Below are positions 1 through 6,196 of a stretch of DNA of 7,843 bases, piece by piece (the first letter of the stretch is position 1; each line of letters begins with the position of its first letter). The notes beneath the pieces are model-generated. The model was not told the origin of the DNA, did no database searches, and worked only from the letters and a program-made list of their open reading frames with translations. The stretch is from the NCBI GenBank assembly GCA_050701635.1, contig JBOGDF010000263.1, forward strand, positions 1-7,843, read 5' to 3'. Both the position numbers and the translations under genes were made by a program. This DNA comes from WHSM01 sp050701635 (GTDB taxonomy: Bacteria > Actinomycetota > Actinomycetes > Mycobacteriales > Micromonosporaceae).

Positions 1-2
1 GG

Positions 3-2006
3 CGGGGTGCGCTGGTCGCGGGCGGGCTGGTGCTCGCGGGCGCGGTCATGCTGCTGGTGCTGCGGCTCGCCGATGCGTTGCCCGAGGCGCCGCTGCCCGG
101 GCTCTCCGACCCGGGGCCGGTCACCCGCTGGGGACTGCCGCTGGTCACCCTGCTCGGGCGGCTCGCCGCGGTCGCCACTCTCGGCTCGCTGATCGCCACC
201 GCGTTCCTGACGCCGGGGCTGGTCGGCGGGGATCGGCGTACCGATGGGCGTACCGTCTCGCCGGCCGGTTACCGGTGGCTGCGCGGCGCCTCGTGGGCGG
301 CGGGCGTGTGGTGTCTGGCCAGCGCGGGCCAGCTGGTGCTGCTGTTGTCGGACCTGGCCGGCGTACCCCCGTCAAAGATTTTCGGGGGTACGGCGCTGCA
401 GGTGGCCTGGGAGCTGGACCCGGGACGGGCGTTGTTGCTGGTGGTGGCCGGGACCGCCGTGGTGGCGGTGGCCGCGCGGGTGGTGCTGTCGGTGACCTCG
501 GCGGCGCTGCTGGCCGGGCTGGCGGTGGCGATGCTGCTGCCGCCGGTGTTCACCGGGCACGCGTCGGCGACCGGCAACCACATCCTCGCCGTGGACAGCC
601 TGTTGTGGCACGTGGTCGCGGCCGCGGTCTGGGCCGGCGGCCTGTACGCGCTGCTGCTGGCGCGCCGGCTGCCCGGCCTGCCCGGCGCCGCGTCCCGCTA
701 CTCCCGCGCCGCCGGCTGGTGCTTCGCGATCGTCGCGGTCAGCGGCACCGTCAACGCGCTGAGCCGGCTCGACTTGTCGGACCTGGACACCGGGTACGGG
801 CGGGTGGTGCTCGCCAAGGTGGCGGCGCTCGGCGGGCTCGGCCTGCTCGGGCTGTGGCAGCGCCGCCGGGGTCTGGTGGCGCTGCGCACCGGCGTTCCCG
901 GGGCCTTCCGGCGGTACGCCGTCGTCGAGCTGCTGCTGTTCGCCGCCACCTTCGGGCTGGCCGCCGCGCTGGCGCGTACCCCACCGCCGGTGAGCCTCGC
1001 GTCGGAGTCCTCGGCCGCGGCGCTGCTCGGCTACCAACCCCCGAGCGGGCCGCCCACCGCGCGCTCGATCCTCCTCGACTGGCTGCCGGATCCGCTGTTC
1101 CTCGGTGCCGCCGCGCTCGCCGTCGGGCTGTACGCCGCCGGGTTCTGGCGGCTGCGCCGCGCCGGCACCGGCTGGCCGCCGCTGCGGTTGGTGTCGTGGT
1201 CCGCCGGCTGGCTGGTGGTGGGCCTCGCGACCAGCAGCGGGCTGGCGGCGTACGCGCCGCTGATGTTCTCCGTCCACATGGCCCAGCACCTGGCGCTGAT
1301 GACGCTGGCGCCGATCCTGATGGTGCTCGGCGCGCCGGTGACCATGGCGCTGCGGGCGTTGCGCCGGGGGAGCGAGCCCGGGCTGCGCGGCCCGCGCGAC
1401 TGGCTGCGGCTGGCGCTGCACAGCCGGTACATGCGCGTGCTCGCCCACCCCGTGGTCGCGCTGGCGATCCTGGTGGTCAGCCTGTTCGCGATGTACTTCA
1501 CCGGGCTGTACGAGCTGGCGCTGCGCTCCCACGCCACCCACCTCGGGATGCTGCTGCACCTGCTGCTGACCGGCTACCTGTTCTACTGGACCGTGATCGG
1601 CGTCGACCCCACCCCGCACCGGGTCGCGCCGCCGGTACGCCTGCTCGTGCTGTTCGCCGGGATGGGCTTCCACGCCTTCTTCGGGGTCGCGCTGATGCAG
1701 TCCGGGGTGGCGATGGCCCCCGACTGGTACGCCGCCCTCGACCTGCCGTGGCTGCCCGATCCGCTGGCCGACCAGAAGGCCGCCGGCGGCATCGCCTGGT
1801 CGTTCGGCGAGATCCCGTCGCTGGTGGTCGCGATCGCGCTGGTGGTGCAGTGGCTGCGGGTCGACGAACGGGAGGCCCGCCAGTTCGACCGCGCCGCCGC
1901 CCGCGCGGTCGCCGCCGGGGACCCGAGCCTGGACCCGCACGAGGCGTACAACGCGTACCTGAAACGGCTCGCCGAAGCCGACCGCCAGCGCTCAGCCGGC
2001 GAGTAG
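3..2006 (+). CDS. CopD/CtaG-type membrane protein (copper handling / cytochrome c oxidase assembly), 5' end outside window
   Basis: Polytopic membrane protein, probably acting in copper delivery or resistance and in assembly of the copper centres of cytochrome oxidase. The frame is open to the left edge. The residues before the GTG at 30 already belong to a hydrophobic helix (ALVAGGLVLAGAV), so the true start is most likely upstream and the visible part is 667 residues. The N-terminal half has several membrane helices and a CopD-like part around 690-960 (RYSRAAGW, then GYGRVVLAKVAALGGLGLLG). The C-terminal half, about 1260-1860, matches the caa3_CtaG family: FSVHMAQH with two histidines (codons 1275 and 1287), HLGMLLHLLLTGYLFYW, then GVDPTPHR and FHAFFGVALM. 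The tail after 1860 is hydrophilic and charged. The length and two-domain layout resemble the actinobacterial fusion family that includes M. tuberculosis Rv0102 (recalled, not searched). It converges on the methyltransferase gene 30 bp downstream. The family is secure; the exact substrate is not. Confidence 0.88.
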   Translation, partial: RGALVAGGLVLAGAVMLLVLRLADALPEAPLPGLSDPGPVTRWGLPLVTLLGRLAAVATLGSLIATAFLTPGLVGGDRRTDGRTVSPAGYRWLRGASWAAGVWCLASAGQLVLLLSDLAGVPPSKIFGGTALQVAWELDPGRALLLVVAGTAVVAVAARVVLSVTSAALLAGLAVAMLLPPVFTGHASATGNHILAVDSLLWHVVAAAVWAGGLYALLLARRLPGLPGAASRYSRAAGWCFAIVAVSGTVNALSRLDLSDLDTGYGRVVLAKVAALGGLGLLGLWQRRRGLVALRTGVPGAFRRYAVVELLLFAATFGLAAALARTPPPVSLASESSAAALLGYQPPSGPPTARSILLDWLPDPLFLGAAALAVGLYAAGFWRLRRAGTGWPPLRLVSWSAGWLVVGLATSSGLAAYAPLMFSVHMAQHLALMTLAPILMVLGAPVTMALRALRRGSEPGLRGPRDWLRLALHSRYMRVLAHPVVALAILVVSLFAMYFTGLYELALRSHATHLGMLLHLLLTGYLFYWTVIGVDPTPHRVAPPVRLLVLFAGMGFHAFFGVALMQSGVAMAPDWYAALDLPWLPDPLADQKAAGGIAWSFGEIPSLVVAIALVVQWLRVDEREARQFDRAAARAVAAGDPSLDPHEAYNAYLKRLAEADRQRSAGE

Positions 2007-2063
2007 CCGGGCTCAGGTGCTGGCGGGTCGTCCGGCTCAGGTGCCGGCGGCGAGTAGCCGGGC
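1997..2063. repeat. Short direct repeats at the convergent gene junction
   Basis: The 16-mer CGGCGAGTAGCCGGGC occurs at 1997-2012 and again at 2048-2063. A second pair, GGCTCAGGTGCYGGCGG, occurs at 2010-2026 and 2034-2050 with one difference. The first 16-mer contains the TAG stop of the CopD/CtaG gene; the second lies inside the 3' end of the opposing methyltransferase gene. The arrangement looks like a local duplication of the end of one gene at the end of the other. No convincing terminator hairpin is seen in the 30-bp gap. Confidence 0.6.
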
Positions 2064-3188
2064 CAGCGCCGGGTCGACGCCCCAGGCTTTGACGAGCTGG
2101 TCGTACTCGGCGGTCTGCTCGGGCGTCGCGGCGGCGCCGGTGTGCTCCGCCTTCAGCAGTACGTTGCGCGGGGTGTGCCGCGAGTCGATGAACTCCGACA
2201 CCTCGACCCGGTAGCCGTACCGCCGGAGCAGGGCGGCCCGCAGCGCGTCGGTGAGTACGTCGGCGTACCGCTCCCGCAGGATGCCGTGCCTTGTCACGAG
2301 GCCGTAAGGCGCCGGCGTGGGCGCCGCCCGGAGCTGCGCCGACAGCTCGTGGTGGCAGCACGGCGCGGCCAGGATGTGGCGGGCGCGCCAGCGTACGGCC
2401 CGGGCCAGCGCCTCGTCGGTGGCGGTGTCGCAGGCGTGCAGCGCGAGCACGGTGTGCGGCGGCCCGTCGGGCGGCGTCGGCGCGCCGGCGATCGTGCCCG
2501 CCACGAACCGCAGCCCGCCGGAGTAGCCGAGCCGGTCGGCCAGCTCGGTGTTGCGGGTGCGCTGGTCGGCCCGGATGTCGACGCCGGTGAGGCTCACCTC
2601 GAGGCGGCGTACCTCCGTCAGGTACCGGTACGCCGCGAACGTCAGGTACGCGTTCCCGCACCCCAGGTCCGCGATCCGCAGCGGCCCGGCGTGGCCTTCG
2701 GGGACCGCGGCGTCGAGGTAGCGCAGGAACGCGTCGACCTGCCGGCGCTTCGCGGCGTTGGCGCCCAGCACGGTGAACAGCGGATCGCCCGGGTCGAGCA
2801 GGTGCTGCTTGGCGCGGTCGTGGCTGACGTCACGGGTGGCCGGCGTCGCGTCCCGGTGCACCTGGGCCTCGCCGCGCTTGGTGACGCGTACCTGCACGGT
2901 CTGCTCGGTGGTCTGCAGGTGCCAGTTGCCGTACGGCTCGCCGAGCAGCGCGTCGACCTCCGGTGCGGCGTCGTCCCAGGTCACGTTGCGGACGTGGGGG
3001 CGCTGGCCGTCGTACACGCTGATCTGCAGGCGTTCCCCGGCCGACACGGTGACCGGCCGCAGCTCGGCGCGCTGCCACGCCGGCCGCCCGGTACGCCGCC
3101 GCCCGGCCGCCACCGCCCGCACCAGCCGGTCACGGTCCAGCAGCAGCCCGCGTACCTCGGAGAGCGCGACATCCAGCGGTTCGGGCAT
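2037..3188 (-). CDS. Class I SAM-dependent methyltransferase, substrate unknown
   Basis: 383-aa predicted methyltransferase. The frame stays open upstream to 3626, but the ATG at 3188 (MPEPLDVALSEVRG) is preferred because the upstream extension would cover the divergent stress protein gene. The N-terminal ~140 residues are a variable region (QISVYDGQRPHVRNVTWDD, then NWHLQTTEQTVQVRVTKRG) that could recognise a nucleic acid or protein substrate. SAM-binding motif I is IADLGCGNAYL at 172-182, followed by an acidic strand end LTGVDIRADQ near 200-209. The later motifs LALHACDTATDEAL (from about 248) and LAAPCCHHEL (about 273-282), with a Cys-Cys-His-His run, resemble the Methyltransf_32 type. No Shine-Dalgarno lies upstream; CAGGCT eight bases before the ATG could be a -10 box for a leaderless mRNA. 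The enzyme class is firm, but the substrate cannot be read from the sequence. Confidence 0.85.
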   Translation of the reverse strand: MPEPLDVALSEVRGLLLDRDRLVRAVAAGRRRTGRPAWQRAELRPVTVSAGERLQISVYDGQRPHVRNVTWDDAAPEVDALLGEPYGNWHLQTTEQTVQVRVTKRGEAQVHRDATPATRDVSHDRAKQHLLDPGDPLFTVLGANAAKRRQVDAFLRYLDAAVPEGHAGPLRIADLGCGNAYLTFAAYRYLTEVRRLEVSLTGVDIRADQRTRNTELADRLGYSGGLRFVAGTIAGAPTPPDGPPHTVLALHACDTATDEALARAVRWRARHILAAPCCHHELSAQLRAAPTPAPYGLVTRHGILRERYADVLTDALRAALLRRYGYRVEVSEFIDSRHTPRNVLLKAEHTGAAATPEQTAEYDQLVKAWGVDPALARLLAAGT

Positions 3189-3194
3189 GGCAAC

Positions 3195-3200
3195 TAGCCT
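3195..3200 (+). promoter_or_regulatory. Possible -10 box of the universal stress protein gene
   Basis: TAGCCT fits the actinobacterial TANNNT -10 pattern and would start transcription near 3207, leaving a leader of about 33 nt that carries AGGAGG. No good -35 hexamer is present 16-18 nt upstream. The same bases read on the other strand lie just before the methyltransferase ATG, so the two divergent promoters would overlap. Confidence 0.4.
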
Positions 3201-3239
3201 GTCACGCGCGACAATGAGCGTGCACCCAGGAGGCGATGG

Positions 3240-3680
3240 ATGGTAGAGACCGCACCGATGATCGTCGTCGGGCTGGACGATGACCCGGGCGCGGCGGCGG
3301 CGCTGCGCTGGGCGGTGGCACAGGCACGGCTGTGTGACGCGTGGGTACGGGCGGTGTACGCGTACAGCGAGCCGGTGGTCGCCGATGTGAACGTCGTGCC
3401 GCTGACGTCCTCGCCGAGCCTGGAGCAGGCGCAGCAGGCCGCCGAGGTGTGGTGCGATGCCGCGCTGGCGTCCGTACCGCACGCCGACGTACGGATCGAG
3501 GTGCGGGCCCAGATCGGCCCCGCCGGCCCGGTGCTGCTCGACGCCGCCAGGGGAGCGTTGCTGCTGGTGGTGGGCAGTCGCGAGCACCATCCGCTGTACC
3601 GGCTGGTGCACGGGTCGGTGAGCCACTACTGCGTGTCGCGCTGCAAGTGCCCCGTGGTCGCCGTCCCCGCCGAGGAGTAG
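3240..3680 (+). CDS. Universal stress protein, single Usp domain, altered ATP-loop residues
   Basis: 146-aa single-domain Usp protein, probably cytoplasmic. The start ATG at 3240 is set by a perfect AGGAGG at 3228-3233 with 6-nt spacing; the ATG at 3258 has no such site. Visible elements are the first strand MIVVGLDDDP (7-16), the helix AAALRWAVAQARLCDAWVRAVYAY, and the last strand and loop LLLVVGSREHHPLYRLVHGSVSHY (about 107-130). The ATP-binding Usp motif is G-2x-G-9x-G(S/T). Here Gly112 and Gly125-Ser126 are present, but the middle glycine is Glu115, and the residues after Asp13 are Asp-Asp rather than the usual Gly-Ser. ATP binding may therefore be weak or absent. The C-terminus is cysteine-rich for this family (YCVSRCKCPVV). 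It is divergent from the methyltransferase and followed by a long hairpin. The family call is strong; the role is inferred from the family. Confidence 0.88.
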   Translation: MVETAPMIVVGLDDDPGAAAALRWAVAQARLCDAWVRAVYAYSEPVVADVNVVPLTSSPSLEQAQQAAEVWCDAALASVPHADVRIEVRAQIGPAGPVLLDAARGALLLVVGSREHHPLYRLVHGSVSHYCVSRCKCPVVAVPAEE

Positions 3681-3700
3681 CGACTCTCGGCTCGATTGTC

Positions 3701-3756
3701 CAAGATCATGGGGCCCTTCATGTGGTCCCGGCTACATGAAGGGCCCCATGATCTTG
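3701..3756. repeat. Perfect 23-bp inverted repeat with 10-nt loop (terminator-like or repetitive palindromic element)
   Basis: Arms 3701-3723 and 3734-3756 are exact reverse complements, with the loop GGTCCCGGCT between. Each arm contains ATCATGGGGCCCTTCATG or its complement. The element begins 20 bp after the stress protein stop and lies between it and the 3' end of the minus-strand small gene, so it could end transcription from both sides. There is no T-run on either side. Perfect arms of this length suggest a selected, recent or dispersed element rather than an ordinary terminator. Confidence 0.85.
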
Positions 3757-3792
3757 AGTGGTGGAACGTGGCGGGGCGTCGCAGTGGGGGCG

Positions 3793-3969
3793 TCAGGCGC
3801 AGCGGGCCGTGGGCTGGTGTTGGCGGTCGCGCAGCAGCAGGTCCTGGCCGCCGTTCCAGCGGTGCAGCCGGGCCTGCAGGCCACCGTCGGGAAGCCGTAC
3901 GTAGACCAGTACGCCTTCGGAGGTCTGGTGTCGGGAAACGATCTGGGTTTCGTCGTCAATGGTCGTCAT
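3793..3969 (-). CDS. Small hypothetical protein, 58 aa
   Basis: Short protein MTTIDDETQIVSRHQTSEG..., followed by LVYVRLPDGGLQARLHRWNGGQDLLLRD. I do not recognise a named domain. The composition looks like a real protein: a polar start, an alternating hydrophobic segment (VLVYVRLPDGGLQARLHRW) suggestive of a small beta sheet, and no low-complexity stretch. The ATG at 3969 is chosen because the longer upstream frame, open to 4485, lies wholly inside the LysR gene. No Shine-Dalgarno precedes it. The gene is divergent from the LysR regulator with 73 bp between the starts, so it is a candidate target of that regulator. It could still be a chance frame. Confidence 0.55.
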   Translation of the reverse strand: MTTIDDETQIVSRHQTSEGVLVYVRLPDGGLQARLHRWNGGQDLLLRDRQHQPTARCA

Positions 3970-3995
3970 GCGTACGAGTCTGGCTCGGGATATGG

Positions 3996-4011
3996 TTGAG
4001 GTCCAGCTCAA
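3996..4011. promoter_or_regulatory. Palindrome TTGAG-N6-CTCAA, candidate LysR operator
   Basis: A perfect 5-bp inverted repeat with a 6-bp spacer lies midway between the divergent 58-aa gene and the LysR gene. LysR-type regulators typically bind interrupted palindromes of the T-N11-A kind in exactly this position. The spacing here is T-N12-A, so the match is only approximate. Confidence 0.4.
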
Positions 4012-4015
4012 GTAT

Positions 4016-4033
4016 TTGCACGTAACCGTGTAA
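4016..4033. promoter_or_regulatory. Palindrome TT-n-CACG-TAAC-CGTG-n-AA before the LysR gene
   Basis: An 18-bp inverted repeat with one mismatched pair in each arm overlaps the start of the AAGGA ribosome binding site (4032-4036) of the LysR gene. It could be an autoregulatory site for the regulator, or form a weak hairpin in its leader. Position and symmetry are the only evidence. Confidence 0.4.
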
Positions 4034-4042
4034 GGATTTCGC

Positions 4043-4981
4043 ATGAATGGACAGGTCGATCTGCGTCGGTTGCAGGTGCTGCGGATGGTGGCCCAGCACC
4101 AGACGGTGACCGCCGCGGCGGGGGCGCTGCACCTGACTCCGTCCGCGGTCTCGCACCAGCTGCGGCAGCTCGCCCACGAGCTCGGCGTCGCGCTGCTCGA
4201 GCCGCACGGCCGCCGGGTACGGCTCACCCCCGCCGGCGAGACCCTCGTCCGGTACGCCGACCGGCTGCACGCCGACTGGGAGCGGGCCCGTACCGAGCTG
4301 GCCGGGTACGCCGCCGACGGCGCCGCGGGGGTGCTGCGGCTGTGCGGCTTCGCCACCGCGGTCTCGGAGGTGCTGGCCCCGGCGGCGCGGCAGCTGGGGG
4401 ACACGTACCCCCGGCTGGAGGTACGCATCGCGGAGGTCGAGACCACCGAAGCGTTCGACCTGCTGCTGGCGGGCGAGGTGGACATCGCCGTGGTGGCGCA
4501 GACGCCGGAGACGCCGCCGGTCGAGAAGAGCCGCTACCAGCGGCAATCGCTGATGTCCGAGCCGCTGGACCTGTTCGTGCCGGTGGGCCACCCGCTGGCG
4601 GACAAGCCGAACATCGTGCTGGCCGACGCCGCCGACGAGCCGTGGATCGTGGCGGCGCCCGGCAGCAGCGACTGCGGCACCCTGATCCTGGCGGCGTGCG
4701 CCGCCGCCGGGTTCGCGCCGCGGGTGGCGCACCAGGCGCTGGACATGATCGCGGTGGCGGCGCTGGTCGGTTGTGGACTCGGGGTGTCGCTGGTGCCGCG
4801 GCTGACCCCCGTACCGTCCCGGTATCCGGTGGTACGCGTGCCGCTGCCCGACCCGGCGCCGTCACGGCACGTCGCCACGTACGTACGGCCGGGCAGTGAC
4901 CAGCAGCCGGCGATCGCCCGTGGCCTGGAGGCGGTACGCGAGATCGCCGCCCACCGGCGAGCCAGCCTGGCACCGGGTTAG
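4043..4981 (+). CDS. LysR-family transcriptional regulator
   Basis: 312-aa regulator of normal LysR length. The N-terminal winged helix-turn-helix spans about 5-64: VDLRRLQVLRMVAQHQTVTAAAGAL, then HLTPSAVSHQLRQLAHELGVALLE and the wing RRVRLTPAGE. A linker helix follows (LVRYADRLHADWERARTELAGYA). The effector-binding domain runs from about 97 (VLRLCGFATAVSEVL...) through LEVRIAEVETTEAFDLLLAGEVDIAVV and MIAVAALVGCGLGVSLVP. The start ATG at 4043 has AAGGA at 4032-4036, spaced 6 nt. The effector is unknown; the pocket sequence shows no signature I can assign. Its divergent neighbour is a 58-aa protein and the downstream CBS gene is co-oriented, so either may be regulated by it. The family assignment is certain, the regulon is inferred. 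Confidence 0.93.
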   Translation: MNGQVDLRRLQVLRMVAQHQTVTAAAGALHLTPSAVSHQLRQLAHELGVALLEPHGRRVRLTPAGETLVRYADRLHADWERARTELAGYAADGAAGVLRLCGFATAVSEVLAPAARQLGDTYPRLEVRIAEVETTEAFDLLLAGEVDIAVVAQTPETPPVEKSRYQRQSLMSEPLDLFVPVGHPLADKPNIVLADAADEPWIVAAPGSSDCGTLILAACAAAGFAPRVAHQALDMIAVAALVGCGLGVSLVPRLTPVPSRYPVVRVPLPDPAPSRHVATYVRPGSDQQPAIARGLEAVREIAAHRRASLAPG

Positions 4982-4984
4982 GCT
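4979..4984 (+). promoter_or_regulatory. Possible -10 box of the CBS gene, overlapping the LysR stop codon
   Basis: TAGGCT is a good actinobacterial -10 hexamer and its TAG is the LysR stop codon. Transcription would start near 4991, giving a short leader that carries GAGGAG at 5008-5013. No convincing -35 box is present. A small inverted repeat, GCTCA (4982-4986) and TGAGC, lies just after it. Confidence 0.35.
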
Positions 4985-5018
4985 CACTTCGGAATGAGCT
5001 TCCGTGTGAGGAGCCGAG

Positions 5019-5477
5019 ATGATCGTCGCCGACGTGATGACCGAAGCCAGTGTGGTGGACACCCCGGACGAGACGCTGCGGGCCGCGGCCGCCCGGATGT
5101 GGCAGCAGCAGACCGGTTCGCTGCTGATCATGGATGGTGACCGGCTGGTGGGGATCCTCACCGAGCGCGACCTGCTGCGCGCGGTCGCCCGGGGCGCCGA
5201 CCTGGACAGCACCCCGGCCAGTGAAGCGATGACCACCGGCGTCCGTACGGTCGAGTCCGGCACCTCGCTGCACGAGACCGCGCGGATGATGGCGGCGAAC
5301 TGGATCCGGCACCTGCCGGTGGTCGACAGCGACAAGGTGGTCGGCGTGGTGTCGCAGCGCGACCTGGTCGGCATCCTGGCGGCGCTCGGCCCCGCCGCGT
5401 CTGGCAGTGCGCTGCCGAGCGACCAGCTGGTACGCGACCGCCGGCTGGCCCGTATCGAGCAGGGCGACCTGGACTGA
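5019..5477 (+). CDS. Two-CBS-domain protein
   Basis: 152-aa protein made almost only of a tandem CBS pair, a module that usually senses adenine nucleotides or S-adenosyl compounds. The first CBS repeat is about 2-57 (VADVMTEASVVDTPDETLRAAAARM, then GSLLIMDGDRLVGILTERDLLRAV). The second is about 66-124 (PASEAMTTGVRTVESGTSLHETARMM, then IRHLPVVDSDKVVGVVSQRDLVGIL). The closing (T/S)xRD residues, TERD and SQRD, are the usual ribose/phosphate contacts and are intact in both. A short charged tail follows. The start is fixed by GAGGAG at 5008-5013. The layout resembles M. tuberculosis Hrp1 (Rv2626c), but that comparison is by architecture only. The next small gene starts 4 nt after its stop, which suggests coupled translation. 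Confidence 0.92.
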   Translation: MIVADVMTEASVVDTPDETLRAAAARMWQQQTGSLLIMDGDRLVGILTERDLLRAVARGADLDSTPASEAMTTGVRTVESGTSLHETARMMAANWIRHLPVVDSDKVVGVVSQRDLVGILAALGPAASGSALPSDQLVRDRRLARIEQGDLD

Positions 5478-5481
5478 CACC

Positions 5482-5643
5482 GTGCAGCCACACGACGACG
5501 ACCGGGAAGTGCGGTTCGACGACGAAGACCCGCCGATCATCCCGGACCAGACCACCGACGACACCGATCACGGCTGGGGCCAGCGCCGCGAACGCAACGA
5601 CCGCCGCCTGCTGGAGGACCGCCCCCCACACTGGAACCAGTAG
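5482..5643 (+). CDS. Small acidic hypothetical protein, 53 aa
   Basis: Starts at GTG 5482, 4 nt after the stop of the CBS gene, so translation is probably coupled; no separate strong ribosome binding site is seen. An upstream ATG at 5407 in this frame would overlap the CBS gene by 71 bp and is less likely. The protein begins MQPHDDDREVRFDDEDPP, continues with IIPDQTTDDTDHGWGQRRERNDRRLLEDRPPHWNQ, and is very acidic then basic, with no membrane segment. The pattern QT-DDTD-GWG followed by ERPPHW-like ends recalls a small conserved actinobacterial family of unknown function (from memory). It is likely intrinsically disordered. Function unknown. Confidence 0.7.
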   Translation: MQPHDDDREVRFDDEDPPIIPDQTTDDTDHGWGQRRERNDRRLLEDRPPHWNQ

Positions 5644-5707
5644 CCACGTCCGGCCGGAGCCGCTCGGCGGGCCCGGACCGTTCAGCGGGGCATCGGGCAA
5701 AAGTGAA

Positions 5708-5736
5708 GGAGGCGCCCGCCCGAGCTAGGCGCCTCC
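5708..5736 (-). terminator. Hairpin terminator between convergent genes, best fit for mscL
   Basis: GGAGGCGCC at 5708-5716 pairs perfectly with GGCGCCTCC at 5728-5736 around an 11-nt loop. On the minus strand the stem is followed by TTCACTTTTG, a modest T-rich tail, so it suits the mscL transcript. On the plus strand it could also stop the CBS/small-protein transcript. It lies 48 bp past the mscL stop. Confidence 0.75.
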
Positions 5737-5784
5737 CACACTGGCCTTGCCACCGCGCCGCGTACGCGGGCGGAGGGTCCGATA

Positions 5785-6156
5785 TTACCGGCGTGCCCGC
5801 AGTTCGTCGCGAATCTCGGTCAGAAGGTCCAACTCGCTCGCTGCCGCCTCGTCGGCCGGCCCGAAGAGCCGCTCCTTGAACTTGTTCATCGGGACGACCA
5901 CGAAGAAGTAGATCACCGCGGCGGTGGCCAGGAAGGTGATGACCGCGTTGATGAACAGCGTGTAGTCGAACACGACATCGTTGATCTTGAACGTGCCGGC
6001 CTCGACGCCGCCACCGGCGAGCAGCTTGATCAGCGGCTCGATGAAGGCCTTGGTGAACGCGCTGACCAGTCCGCCGAACGCGACACCGATCACGATGCCC
6101 ACCGCCATGTCGACCACGTTGCCCCGCAGGATGAAGTCTCTGAAGCCCTTGAGCAT
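5785..6156 (-). CDS. mscL: Large-conductance mechanosensitive channel MscL
   Basis: 123-aa inner-membrane channel that opens under membrane tension to release solutes during hypo-osmotic shock; it works as a homo-oligomer. The amphipathic N-terminal helix MLKGFRDFILRGN is followed by the pore-lining helix VVDMAVGIVIGVAFGGLVSAF (about 14-35), a short external loop (VEAGTFKINDVVFDYT), the second helix INAVITFLATAAVIYFFVVVP (about 69-89) and the C-terminal bundle LLTEIRDELRARR. All family hallmarks are present and the length is normal, though shorter than the M. tuberculosis protein. The start at 6156 is supported by GGAGG (complement of 6165-6169) with 8-nt spacing; the longer frame to 6240 would overlap the SAF gene. 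It is 40 bp downstream of the SAF gene on the same strand, probably one operon. Confidence 0.97.
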   Translation of the reverse strand: MLKGFRDFILRGNVVDMAVGIVIGVAFGGLVSAFTKAFIEPLIKLLAGGGVEAGTFKINDVVFDYTLFINAVITFLATAAVIYFFVVVPMNKFKERLFGPADEAAASELDLLTEIRDELRARR

Positions 6157-6196
6157 GGAACGTTCCTCCGAGTCGTACGAAAGCCGGGGTGCTTCC

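Noticed and set aside
30..32. GTG at 30 as the true start of the CopD/CtaG gene
   Set aside because: The frame is open further left and already encodes part of a membrane helix there; no ribosome binding site precedes the GTG.
372..1940. Minus-strand frame of 522 residues opposite the CopD/CtaG gene
   Set aside because: Rich in Gln, Arg, His and Gly without any domain pattern; it is the antisense shadow of the membrane protein gene.
2005..2037. Possible terminator hairpin AGCCGG...CCGGCT between the first two genes
   Set aside because: Only 6 bp of stem with a 20-nt-plus loop and no T-tail; the local direct repeats explain the similarity better.
275..2092. Long plus-strand frame of 605 residues inside the CopD/CtaG gene
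   Set aside because: Composition is almost only Arg, Ala, Gly and Pro, typical of an out-of-frame read of GC-rich DNA; the other frame has clear membrane helices and family motifs.
1498..2661. Minus-strand frame of 387 residues across the gene junction
   Set aside because: Arg/Pro-rich shadow crossing from the methyltransferase into the antisense of the membrane protein.
2142..3197. Plus-strand frame of 351 residues opposite the methyltransferase
   Set aside because: The methyltransferase frame has intact SAM motifs; this one shows only Gly/Val/Arg repeats and no family signature.
3736..3999. Plus-strand small frame starting MKGPMILSG
   Set aside because: Its start is created by the arm of the 23-bp inverted repeat and the rest is antisense to the 58-aa gene.
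4224..5564. Minus-strand frame of 446 residues opposite the LysR and CBS genes
   Set aside because: Antisense shadow; LysR and CBS motifs are intact on the plus strand with ribosome binding sites.
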